From positions 1 through 29,364 of the forward strand of contig CAJUDY010000046.1 in NCBI GenBank assembly GCA_910584945.1: a stretch of 29,364 nucleotides of DNA. The letters are read 5' to 3'. The notes beneath the pieces were generated by a model. That model worked only from the letters and a program-made list of their open reading frames with translations. It ran no database searches and had not been told where the DNA came from. Shown here in pieces: positions 7,168-14,993 of this stretch (its first letter is position 1; every line of letters starts with the position of its first letter). A program made the translations under genes and the position numbers. The DNA comes from an uncultured Lachnospiraceae bacterium (GTDB lineage Bacteria > Bacillota > Clostridia > Lachnospirales > Lachnospiraceae).

Positions 7168-8025
7168 TTGGGCAGGAAATATTATTTGATTGATACGGAG
7201 AATGTCGGGGACCGCTGGCTTAGCCTGCCGAAAAAAATCCGCAGGAAAGACCGGATTATTACCTTTTATACAAAATATCATTCCAGACGTTTGGAAAAAT
7301 TCATGGTAAACCAGGTTCACAATCCGAAAATCCTCTGGCTGGAGTGTACTGCAGGCACAAATGCGCTGGATTATCAATTGATGGGTGTACTGTCTTATCT
7401 GATTGCAAAGCACCCGAAGGCGTCTTTCTGCATTTTTTCCAATGATAGGGATTATCAGGATACCATAGATTTCTGGAAAAGTCGTGGGATTAAAATCCGT
7501 CAAAAAGGGTTTAAGATCATAAAGAGGAAAAAGGCAAAAAAGAAAAAAGCAAGAACAAAGAAAAACAAAGATAAAAAATTACTTTTGGATACCTTCCTGA
7601 GTAACGTGACGGTTGGACAGGAAAAGTTAACAGAAGAGCAGTATGTAACCGGGATTGCAAAGTCAGTTTCGGTTTCGGATCTGGGCGGATGGTATCAGTC
7701 GCTTACTGCACTTCTGGGGCAGGAAAGAGGACGCAAATGGTATCTGCAAATTCGAGAAGATGCCTCCATGCGGGCGGCTCTTTCGAAATACTACAGCAGT
7801 GAGGAAGAGTTTCGCGGAATTCACTTAATCGCGTTGACATTGAACAGCCATGACCTGGATACAGCAAAGGCAGAAGACGCATACAAAATTATCCGGGCGC
7901 ATAATCGTAAAAATCAAATTGCGATCAAGGCCGACTTTGATAAAAAATTTGGGAAAAAACCATCGCAAAGATATTATAAAGTGCTGCGGCCGCTGGTTCA
8001 GATTATTAAAAAGAAGCGACGTTAG
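7168..8025 (+). CDS. NYN/PIN-like ribonuclease-fold protein
   Basis: This 285-residue protein has an N-terminal NYN (PIN-like) domain. The first acidic motif is LIDTENV (D9, E11), the second NALDYQL (D68) and the third SNDRDYQ (D93, D95), followed by the usual GIKI strand. The full acidic set suggests a metal-dependent RNase, though activity is inferred. Residues 116-137 form a lysine/arginine-rich linker likely to bind nucleic acid, and a helical C-terminal domain (about 138-285) ends KKKRR. The start is the TTG at 7168, nine bases after GGAGG, which gives an N-terminus beginning directly with the first strand. The gene is visibly richer in A and T than its neighbours, a sign of transfer. 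It lies 47 bases after the LRR/NTF2 gene and 81 before the next LRR gene, on the same strand. Confidence 0.82.
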   Translation: MGRKYYLIDTENVGDRWLSLPKKIRRKDRIITFYTKYHSRRLEKFMVNQVHNPKILWLECTAGTNALDYQLMGVLSYLIAKHPKASFCIFSNDRDYQDTIDFWKSRGIKIRQKGFKIIKRKKAKKKKARTKKNKDKKLLLDTFLSNVTVGQEKLTEEQYVTGIAKSVSVSDLGGWYQSLTALLGQERGRKWYLQIREDASMRAALSKYYSSEEEFRGIHLIALTLNSHDLDTAKAEDAYKIIRAHNRKNQIAIKADFDKKFGKKPSQRYYKVLRPLVQIIKKKRR

Positions 8026-8106
8026 TGCTTCAAAAGAGCAATGAAAAGTATAAAAGTCGCTATATGCAGCAATTTTTATGGAAATGCGCCTGGTGGAGAA
8101 AGAATC

Positions 8107-9675
8107 ATGAGCATAACAGCTACTACAGAAAAACAAAATCAACAGCGTATGAATCAAAAGCAGCGGACGGCAAAAGCGGGAGAGGTATATGCCTTTTATA
8201 TAGAAATGCTGGAAAGATACGGCGCCTGTCAGATTCTGGAGGCGGACAAGGAGAGTATCTGTTATGTGCTGCTGGATTATCTGAAGGAAGCGCCGCCGGA
8301 GGCATCGATCCTGGAGGAACTGAAGCCGTATCATCGGGAGGCGTTTCGGAATCATCATCACATGGTGAAATCGAGGATCGACCCTACCCCCGTCCCCCGG
8401 GACTATCGGTACATCGGACAGTGCGGGCTCAAGAGCGATTCCAAATGCGGCGTTTACTCGTGGAAATGGCCTGCGGGGGAGGACTATTACTATGAGGAGC
8501 GATGGAGAGCGTTTGATGAGGATGCCCGGGCGGCATACAAGAAGTATATCAACAGCGGCGATCAGGTCTGTGTTCACGGCAGGATGTTCCGGAAAAATAC
8601 AGGAGGACTGCGGGATGAGCTGTACCAGTGCCTGACCGGGGAGGACACGCTGGATGATTTTCCCTGTATCACGTATGCGGAGGTGCAGGGGTATTCAAAG
8701 AAGCTTGGAAAATGGCTCTGTACGGCGCCGCTGCTTAAGACCCTGCGGCTGAAAAAAGCAGGAGTGGAGGCGCTGGATCTTGGGAATACTTCGCTTGATC
8801 ATATAGAACTGGATCTGGACGGAATCCAGAGACTGATCCTTCCGGGAACGATCCGGTCGCTGAGTCTGTATGGGGAGGCTCATCCAGAGCTGCAGATCGA
8901 CGATCATTTTTGTTCCGGGAAAATCGACTTGTATCTGTCGCTTAGAAAGGCGCTGCTTCACAGATTTGAAATGGAAAGGCTGGGCATCCGGGTGCTTGGC
9001 CTGTCTGACGTGACAGAGCTTCCTATGGAGCAGGTTCCGAGCCGGTTTCCGGAGGTGGAAAGTCTGCGGATCACCGGAAAACCCGGTACCGTCATCCATA
9101 TGGAGGCTGTGGGAAGACTTCAGGGGCTGCGGAGTCTGTACTGCAAAGATCTGTTCGGCTACAGCGCGGAAGAGTTGGAAGCACTGGAGGGCCTTTCTGA
9201 ACTGCGCGAACTGGATTTTGACAGTATTCCAAGGGAAGCGGGATTATATCTGAAGAAATATTGGAAAAGGAGGTTGGACCGAATCGGTGTTTCCCATCTG
9301 CGGAATGAGGGATGGATGAAGGAAAATCTGGAGAATCCGCTCCGCCATTGGGACGGAAATGAGTTTATTCCCGGTGCGGCGTACCGGAGCGCGAGAAAAT
9401 GTTATAAAGACACAAGAAAGCAGTTGTCGGAGACTGCGGACAGGGATGAGATCAAGGAGATTGTCCGTAGGTATACGCGGCATTTTAACATGCTGAATGA
9501 GCGCTATGACCAATTCATCGAGACAGAGGAGCGCGAGGACATCTTCCTGGCCATGCAGAAGCTATACGAGGAATGCGTCCTGCACGGGGAGTGCGGACAG
9601 GCCGATGAGAAGGCGGCGCCCTTGACGCTGTCGGAAATCTGGGATGTGATGGACGAAGTGAGGGACAACTGGTGA
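8107..9675 (+). CDS. Large leucine-rich-repeat protein, unknown role (522 aa)
   Basis: The ATG at 8107 follows GGAG by eight bases and is preferred to the in-frame ATG at 8041, which has no ribosome site. The N-terminal third is helical with many acidic and aromatic residues (EVYAFYIEMLERYG, YIGQCGL). The middle (about 185-390) has degenerate leucine-rich repeats (LLKTLRLKKAG, LDHIELDLDG, VESLRITG, LRSLYCKDL, LRELDFDSI). The C-terminal part (about 405-500) is a charged helical domain ending ECGQADEK and WDVMDEVRDNW. No signal peptide or TM segment is visible. I do not recognise a named family. Its position behind the NYN gene and in the same direction suggests a shared transcript and perhaps a shared role. 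Convergent with the kinase gene that ends at 9728. Confidence 0.78.
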   Translation: MSITATTEKQNQQRMNQKQRTAKAGEVYAFYIEMLERYGACQILEADKESICYVLLDYLKEAPPEASILEELKPYHREAFRNHHHMVKSRIDPTPVPRDYRYIGQCGLKSDSKCGVYSWKWPAGEDYYYEERWRAFDEDARAAYKKYINSGDQVCVHGRMFRKNTGGLRDELYQCLTGEDTLDDFPCITYAEVQGYSKKLGKWLCTAPLLKTLRLKKAGVEALDLGNTSLDHIELDLDGIQRLILPGTIRSLSLYGEAHPELQIDDHFCSGKIDLYLSLRKALLHRFEMERLGIRVLGLSDVTELPMEQVPSRFPEVESLRITGKPGTVIHMEAVGRLQGLRSLYCKDLFGYSAEELEALEGLSELRELDFDSIPREAGLYLKKYWKRRLDRIGVSHLRNEGWMKENLENPLRHWDGNEFIPGAAYRSARKCYKDTRKQLSETADRDEIKEIVRRYTRHFNMLNERYDQFIETEEREDIFLAMQKLYEECVLHGECGQADEKAAPLTLSEIWDVMDEVRDNW

Positions 9676-9727
9676 GGGAGACGACTGAGAATTATCCAAC
9701 AGAAAAATCGAATGGATAGGGGCGCTT

Positions 9728-11047
9728 CTATATCTTCAGAGCCACATCCACAAAAAATTCCGTATCGCTGTGGGAGGCTTTCGCGGAGCCGCCGTATTTT
9801 TCCGCAACGGCTGTAATCGAGGCAAGGCCGATGCTGGTTCCGCCGTGTTTGGTGGAACGGTATCCGCCCTTGCCTTTCCTGACATTTCCGTCAAAGCGGT
9901 TGGTAGAGACGATATACAGTCGGTTTCCATGGCGGACTTCCGTGGTGAGGCAGAAATACCGGGCCTCCGGGCGGACGGTACGGCATCCGGCGATGGCATT
10001 TTCCATGAGATTCCCGAACAGCGCCGCCATATCAAGCTCGAGAAGGGGAAGGGGCTCCGGCAGTTCAATGTGCCAGTCGGTGCGGATTTCTGCCTGGGCG
10101 GCCATCTCGTGATAGTAGCCGAACAGGGCGTTCAGCGCGGCGTTGGTACAGTAGTTCATCGGTGCGTTCTTTGCAAGGCTGGTGTCATATTCCGCAAGGT
10201 GCGCCCGGATGCTGCAGGTGTCGCCCTTTTCCGCAAGGGTTGACAGCAGGCGTACGGAATGGCGGAAGTCGTGGCGCAGCTTGGCGGTCTGGCGCATATG
10301 CTCCTGCAGGATGTGGTACTGGTGCGACTGCATCTCCAGGAGTCTTGTGCGTTCCAGAAGTTCCGCATGCTCCAGTATGGCGATCGTACCCCGGTAAAAA
10401 AGCACATAGACCGACACAAGCATGGCGAACATCCCAACTTCGAACATGGGGAAGATCCACAGCATCCGTCCTGCGTGAAGCGTGCGGTAAGACTGCGGGA
10501 CAGAGAGTACATTGAGGAGGAGGAAGACGGATGACAGCGCCACCGTGAAGTACCATATCCTGGAAAAGCCGGGGCTGTCCACCGCTCGCTGGAAATGATG
10601 TGTGGCGGGGTAAGCAAAAGCCGCCAGCAGCAGGAGGGAGATTCCAAACTGGAAAAGAGCCGCCTCCGGAGAAAGCTTTGACGCGCCGGAGGACGGATGG
10701 AGCCATGCGTCAAAGGCATAGCCGAACTGCACCGGAAAGGTCTCTATGGCACAGACGCCCACATAGATGGCTAGGGAACAGGACAGGTTAAGATCCACCG
10801 TACGGCGGTACAGGAAAAAGAACAGAGGAAGGGACGCAAGCAGGATGGCATGCACATCCATGGAGAGACAGAGGCAGAGCAGGGCGGCGGTGACGGCGTA
10901 TGGCAGGATCACCGCCAGACACAGGAGGGCGGTCTTTGCCGGGGAAAATTTCATCTGGTTTTTTGCCGGCAGATATAAGGATGCCGCGCCGGGCAGGAGA
11001 ATCAGGAACTGCGGCAGATTCAGCAGAAATTTTTCTATATCCATCAT
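9728..11047 (-). CDS. GHKL sensor histidine kinase, AgrC-like
   Basis: This 439-residue membrane kinase has about six hydrophobic helices in residues 10-220, then a coiled linker and a GHKL ATPase domain. The phosphoacceptor is H259 in KLRHDFRH, as in AgrC/HPK10 kinases; the N-box is LFGNLMENAIAG (N350) and the glycine-rich lid is GGTSIGLASI (about 404-413). The start overlaps the LytTR gene stop by four bases (ATGA), so the pair is coupled. Kinases of this class usually sense peptides, but no agrB or agrD homologue lies in the window. The pair most likely controls the divergent surface-protein gene. Confidence 0.9.
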   Translation of the reverse strand: MMDIEKFLLNLPQFLILLPGAASLYLPAKNQMKFSPAKTALLCLAVILPYAVTAALLCLCLSMDVHAILLASLPLFFFLYRRTVDLNLSCSLAIYVGVCAIETFPVQFGYAFDAWLHPSSGASKLSPEAALFQFGISLLLLAAFAYPATHHFQRAVDSPGFSRIWYFTVALSSVFLLLNVLSVPQSYRTLHAGRMLWIFPMFEVGMFAMLVSVYVLFYRGTIAILEHAELLERTRLLEMQSHQYHILQEHMRQTAKLRHDFRHSVRLLSTLAEKGDTCSIRAHLAEYDTSLAKNAPMNYCTNAALNALFGYYHEMAAQAEIRTDWHIELPEPLPLLELDMAALFGNLMENAIAGCRTVRPEARYFCLTTEVRHGNRLYIVSTNRFDGNVRKGKGGYRSTKHGGTSIGLASITAVAEKYGGSAKASHSDTEFFVDVALKI

Positions 11048-11808
11048 CCCTTCTCCTTTCCTTGCCGTCTGTCGGCAGTGTATGTCTGGCGTCTGCGTAT
11101 TTTTTCAAAGTGATAATCCCGTGCCATTTGTTCAACCTTGGCGCTGTCCCGCACACGGACCGGGAATCTTGCGCCGCTTTCCATGATGCAGCAGCCTTTT
11201 TCAAACGCAAGGATATGTTCGGCATTCACGGCGATTCCTTTGTTGACAGGGATAAAACGGGGATCGGCGCCGATCTTTTCCATAAATTCCGTCATCGTCA
11301 TGCGGCAGCGTAGTTTCCTCCCGTCCGTAAGCGTGATGTCCAGATAGTGGGCGTCCGTGACGGCGGAAGCGATCTCGTCAAGGAATAAGCAGACGGTCTT
11401 TCGATCTACGGTAAGTTCTACATAGCTCTGCTCCCGGGGCAGCACTTTGACGGCGTCTGACAGCACATCAAAAATGCGTTCTCTGGTGAAAGGCTTCGTG
11501 ACATATTCAAAGGCGTGGCAGGAGAAGGCGTCCGGCATGAAATCCATGCTGGAGGTCAGGAACACCAGGAGACAGCCGCGGTCCTGCCTGCGCATCTTCA
11601 GTGCGGCAGCGACTCCGTCCATCCCCTCCATGTAGATGTCCATGAACACAAGATCAAAACCGCCGGTTTCGAAGGCTCTAAGGAATGACTCTCCGCTTTC
11701 AAAGGGGAGGGTCTCCACAGGGTGTCCGGTTTCTTTCCCAAAGTTTCTGCAGATTTGTTCTATTTCGTCCAGGCACTCCGGTTCGTCGTCCACAAAGGCG
11801 ATCTTCAA
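11044..11808 (-). CDS. LytTR-family response regulator
   Basis: The receiver domain has D7/D8, the phosphorylated residue D57 in VFMDIYMEG, T85 and K105 in VTKPF (numbered from the TTG). A LytTR DNA-binding domain follows (about 125-235), with DAHYLDITLTDGR, FIPVNKGIAVN and FPVRVR. I place the start at the TTG at 11808, eight bases after GGAGGTGG, giving the N-terminus MKIAFVDDE. The ATG at 11826 lies inside that ribosome site and lacks one of its own. Length from the TTG is 254 residues. The likely DNA target is the pair of direct repeats at 11913-11945 between this gene and the divergent surface gene. Confidence 0.92.
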   Translation of the reverse strand: MKIAFVDDEPECLDEIEQICRNFGKETGHPVETLPFESGESFLRAFETGGFDLVFMDIYMEGMDGVAAALKMRRQDRGCLLVFLTSSMDFMPDAFSCHAFEYVTKPFTRERIFDVLSDAVKVLPREQSYVELTVDRKTVCLFLDEIASAVTDAHYLDITLTDGRKLRCRMTMTEFMEKIGADPRFIPVNKGIAVNAEHILAFEKGCCIMESGARFPVRVRDSAKVEQMARDYHFEKIRRRQTYTADRRQGKEKG

Positions 11809-11846
11809 GATGGATTCCACCTCCATTCATACGAATATCCAGTGTC

Positions 11847-11875
11847 ATTATAATATAAGAAAGGGCATTTTTCAA
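11847..11875 (-). promoter_or_regulatory. Promoter of the LytTR regulator/kinase operon
   Basis: On the minus strand TTGAAA (11875-11870) and TATAAT (11852-11847) are separated by 17 bases. The -10 is a perfect match and lies about 38 bases upstream of the TTG start. Confidence 0.68.
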
Positions 11876-11912
11876 ATCTGTCAATCGCCTGATTTGAATT
11901 TTTTTCAAGACA

Positions 11913-11945
11913 TTCTTGCCAGAAAATTGACGTTCCTGCCAGAAA
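11913..11945. promoter_or_regulatory. Direct-repeat operator, probable LytTR binding site
   Basis: TTCTTGCCAGAAA (11913-11925) and TTCCTGCCAGAAA (11933-11945) are direct copies differing at one base, with a 20-base period. LytTR regulators are known to bind paired direct repeats about two helical turns apart, often abutting the -35. Here the second copy ends two bases before the TTGTTT of the plus-strand promoter. The spacing and position are seen; the identity of the binding protein is inferred. Confidence 0.6.
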
Positions 11946-11947
11946 CC

Positions 11948-11975
11948 TTGTTTTTTATTCGATGTTCACTATCAT
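11948..11975 (+). promoter_or_regulatory. Promoter of the surface-protein gene
   Basis: TTGTTT (11948-11953) and TATCAT (11970-11975) are separated by 16 bases, giving a start of transcription near 11982, about 25 bases before the chosen ATG. The short spacing and imperfect hexamers suit a promoter that needs the activator bound at the adjoining direct repeats. Confidence 0.55.
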
Positions 11976-12006
11976 GAAAATTGGGATTTTTTGCGGAAGG
12001 AAGAGA

Positions 12007-14916
12007 ATGGTTATGACATTTAAAATCAAAGAAAAGAGAAATATGGTGCGCCGCGCTGTGGGAATCTTTCTGTCGGCGGCGATGGTACTTCAGATGCTGC
12101 CGCCGGGCGGACTTTTTGTGTATGCCTCGGAGGAAAAAGAAGGGCTTTGCACACATCACACCGAGCATACGGCGGAGTGCGGTTATAGGGAGGCGGGAGT
12201 ATGCACCCATGAACATACTTCCGAGTGCTATCAGATTGTGACGAACTGTGTACATACCCATACGGAGGAGTGCTTCCCGGAGCGCAGTGTGGAGCTGGAA
12301 AGCGCAGTGGGCGGCGGCGAGGCTTCCGAAGACGCAGAGCAGGAAAAGACATCGGGCGATGAAGCGGAACCGGAGAACTGCACCCATATATGCAGTGAGG
12401 AAAGCGGCTGTGTTACAAAGGAGTTGGACTGCCGTCACGAACACAGGGCGGATGACAGCGAAGCCGGTTCGATCTCTGGTGAGAATTGCGGTTATGCGGA
12501 GGCACAGCCCTGTACCTATGACTGCCCGATCTGCGCTATAGAGGATCTGATCGATGCGCTGCCCGGCGAAGTTGCGGAAGAGAACGCGGAAGAGGTACGG
12601 GGGCAGCTGGAGGAAATTCTCGAATTGTTCACAAAGCTGGATGAGGAGGAGCAGGAGCAGATCGACCTGTCTGCCTGTTATGAGCTGTGGGAAAAGCTGG
12701 ATACGGCGAATGTGCCGGAGGTCAGTTCCGGTAATGTAACAAACGGTCTTGATTTTAGCAGCAATAGCACTGGCTCGGGCACATTGGAGTCAGACGGCTA
12801 CCAGTGGGATGTAGGCAGTAAGACGCTCAGGTTGAAGGACGTCACGATCAGCGGCACGGTGACCCTGCCGGACGGAACGATCACCATAGAGACTGAGGGA
12901 GACTGCTCTGTTGATACGCTGGCCATTGGAGGCGGCAATCCACAAAATACGCATTTGACTTTCTCCGGACCCGGACGGTTGACGATCCAGGAGCAGATCA
13001 ACATCAGCGGCGGCGATGGCCTTGACCTTACGGTAGCGTCGGGCGCCCGGGTCACAGCAAATGGCGGCCTTTCCATCGGCGCCAGCGGCGGGGCGAGTTC
13101 TACGGTGACCGTGAACGGAACCCTGACCGCAAAAGGAACGGAATCCGACTGTGCGGTATATGCCGGAAAGGTAGTCGTTGGCAACGGCGGTTTGTTAAAG
13201 GTTTCGGGAAAAAATGGGATAATGCTCAACGGCATGAACAACAGTGGAAGCAAAAACTTCACTGGCGTATTTACGGTTGAGCAGGGCGGCTGTCTCGACG
13301 CAAATTGCGAAAGCTTCAATATCCAGGTGTATTCTGGAGGAAGTTCCTTTCCTGCGGGAAGCGGTGAGGATCAGGCGTTCAATATCCCTGACAATTATCT
13401 GCCCACAGACTGCGAACCAAGGCAGAAGGATACAGGGAAAATCGACCTTGTCAGAAAAAGCACCGGTGAAGTGTACACAGGCCCCTTGATGATTCACGAA
13501 AATCACAGCTGGCCGGACACCTTTAATGGAAAAGACGAGTCCGGTCACTGGAAAATATGCATGTTCGAAGGGTGCGACAAGACGAAGGATTATGAGGCGC
13601 ATCGCTATGACGACAACACCGGGAGATGCGTCTGCGGCTCCACGCTTGAGGTGACTTTAAACGGCGCGGTGGGACTGATCTACAACGGCCAGGAGCAAAA
13701 ACCCGGCGCCGCTGTCACCCTGGATGGTACACTCCTGGATGCGTCCAGATATAATATCACATACAGGGATAACTTAAACGCCGGGGAAGCGTCCGTGATC
13801 GTTGCGGGAAAAGACGGCCTGGCCTTTGCACGGACAGTGAAGTTCCGGATTGCCAGGGCGACGCCTGAGATCACTTGGGGCAGCACAGCGCAGACTGCGA
13901 TTTATTCCGGAAGTCAGGCCAGGATCGTTCCGCCTGCGGTGACCCTGGTGAACGGCGAACGCTTCGGCGGGGAGTTCGTTTATTCTTATGCGGCGGGCGG
14001 TTCGTCCGACTACACGTCCGGCCTGCCGGTCAACGCCGGAACCTACACCATCAGGGCAGACGTCCCGGAGGGAGGCAACTACAACGCCGCAGGCAGCACA
14101 AACACGTTGACGCTGACGGTGGAGAAAGCGGAGAACGCGCCCAATATGCCCTCCGACGCCATGAACGTGGACCAGAAACATAAAGAAGTAAACGACACAG
14201 AGCTTCCGGCAGGCTGGCAGTGGCAGGAAACGGATCAGAATACGGCGCTGAAAACCGGCGCTCCGGTGACGGCGACAGCAGTCTATGTCGGGGCAGATAA
14301 GGACAATTATAAAAATGTGACAAAGACCGTGGCAATTACAAGAATGAAAGGCAGTGCAGGCGGCTCGTCCAACTCGGGGAGTTCCTCCAGCTCAGGCGGT
14401 TCGTCTACGGGCCATGACAGCCAGGATACCGGCGGGGAAGCAGCGGCCGCTGCGCCGCAGAGGCAGCCGATTGCCCCCTCCGTCAAGGGTAGCGGGACGA
14501 AGGCAGGGACTGTCCCTGGGCAGCCGCAAGAGGAACATATCCATGATTACAGCGCTGAAGTGGAGAAAGAAGCGTCCTGTACAGAGGCAGGGGTGAAAAA
14601 ATATGTCTGTTCCTGCGGGGATCGTTATACGGAAAGTATCCCCGCACTGAATCACAGCTATCAGGAGGAGATCACAGAGGAGCCGACCGTTTCCACAGAA
14701 GGTGTGAAGACCTATACCTGCAGCCGCTGCGGCGATACATACACAGAGCCGATTGACAGGCTTGAGGATATTTCCCCCGAGGAACCGGAGAACCTTCCAG
14801 AAAAAAGTACAAAGACATGGCCCTGGTGGATCGTACTGGTGGTCGTACTGGTGTTCGCCATGGCCGTCGGCTGGTACTATATGACAAAGAAGAAGGAAGA
14901 GATAGAAAAAGCATAA
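12007..14916 (+). CDS. Membrane-anchored surface protein with Cys/His repeats
   Basis: The product from ATG 12007 is 969 residues. A long signal peptide (basic stretch KIKEKRNMVRR, then a hydrophobic core to about residue 40) is followed by three CTHxHTxEC-type repeats and a YDCPIC-containing segment seen in many Lachnospiraceae surface proteins. Residues of about 235-460 form a beta-rich, adhesin- or carbohydrate-binding-like region. Ig-like segments follow (around YNGQEQKPGA and AGTYTIRADVPEGGNYNAAG). After a Ser/Gly-rich linker come two related modules with CTEAGVKKYVCSCG and TYTCSRCGDTYTEPI. A C-terminal TM helix (WIVLVVVLVFAMAVGWYY) and a basic tail (KKKEE) anchor it; no LPXTG motif is present. 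Earlier in-frame ATGs overlap the promoter. The gene is monocistronic, ends in a terminator, and is divergent from the LytTR/GHKL pair, its probable regulator. Confidence 0.85.
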   Translation: MVMTFKIKEKRNMVRRAVGIFLSAAMVLQMLPPGGLFVYASEEKEGLCTHHTEHTAECGYREAGVCTHEHTSECYQIVTNCVHTHTEECFPERSVELESAVGGGEASEDAEQEKTSGDEAEPENCTHICSEESGCVTKELDCRHEHRADDSEAGSISGENCGYAEAQPCTYDCPICAIEDLIDALPGEVAEENAEEVRGQLEEILELFTKLDEEEQEQIDLSACYELWEKLDTANVPEVSSGNVTNGLDFSSNSTGSGTLESDGYQWDVGSKTLRLKDVTISGTVTLPDGTITIETEGDCSVDTLAIGGGNPQNTHLTFSGPGRLTIQEQINISGGDGLDLTVASGARVTANGGLSIGASGGASSTVTVNGTLTAKGTESDCAVYAGKVVVGNGGLLKVSGKNGIMLNGMNNSGSKNFTGVFTVEQGGCLDANCESFNIQVYSGGSSFPAGSGEDQAFNIPDNYLPTDCEPRQKDTGKIDLVRKSTGEVYTGPLMIHENHSWPDTFNGKDESGHWKICMFEGCDKTKDYEAHRYDDNTGRCVCGSTLEVTLNGAVGLIYNGQEQKPGAAVTLDGTLLDASRYNITYRDNLNAGEASVIVAGKDGLAFARTVKFRIARATPEITWGSTAQTAIYSGSQARIVPPAVTLVNGERFGGEFVYSYAAGGSSDYTSGLPVNAGTYTIRADVPEGGNYNAAGSTNTLTLTVEKAENAPNMPSDAMNVDQKHKEVNDTELPAGWQWQETDQNTALKTGAPVTATAVYVGADKDNYKNVTKTVAITRMKGSAGGSSNSGSSSSSGGSSTGHDSQDTGGEAAAAAPQRQPIAPSVKGSGTKAGTVPGQPQEEHIHDYSAEVEKEASCTEAGVKKYVCSCGDRYTESIPALNHSYQEEITEEPTVSTEGVKTYTCSRCGDTYTEPIDRLEDISPEEPENLPEKSTKTWPWWIVLVVVLVFAMAVGWYYMTKKKEEIEKA

Positions 14917-14918
14917 AA

Positions 14919-14966
14919 ATAAAGTGCATAAGTTCCGCTTAACCGCAGGCAGCTTATGCACTTTAT
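14919..14966. terminator. Bidirectional terminator between convergent genes
   Basis: ATAAAGTGCATAAG (14919-14932) is a perfect 14-bp match to CTTATGCACTTTAT (14953-14966) around a 20-base loop. A/T-rich flanks on both sides let it serve both the surface-protein gene and the hemerythrin-fusion gene that ends at 14994. Confidence 0.75.
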
Positions 14967-14993
14967 CTTGCATTCTTAGTATAAAATATTTGA

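Noticed and set aside
14780..14916. Sortase signal at the end of the surface protein
   Set aside because: LPEKS appears before the TM helix, but it is not LPXTG and the spacing to the helix and basic tail suits a simple TM anchor.
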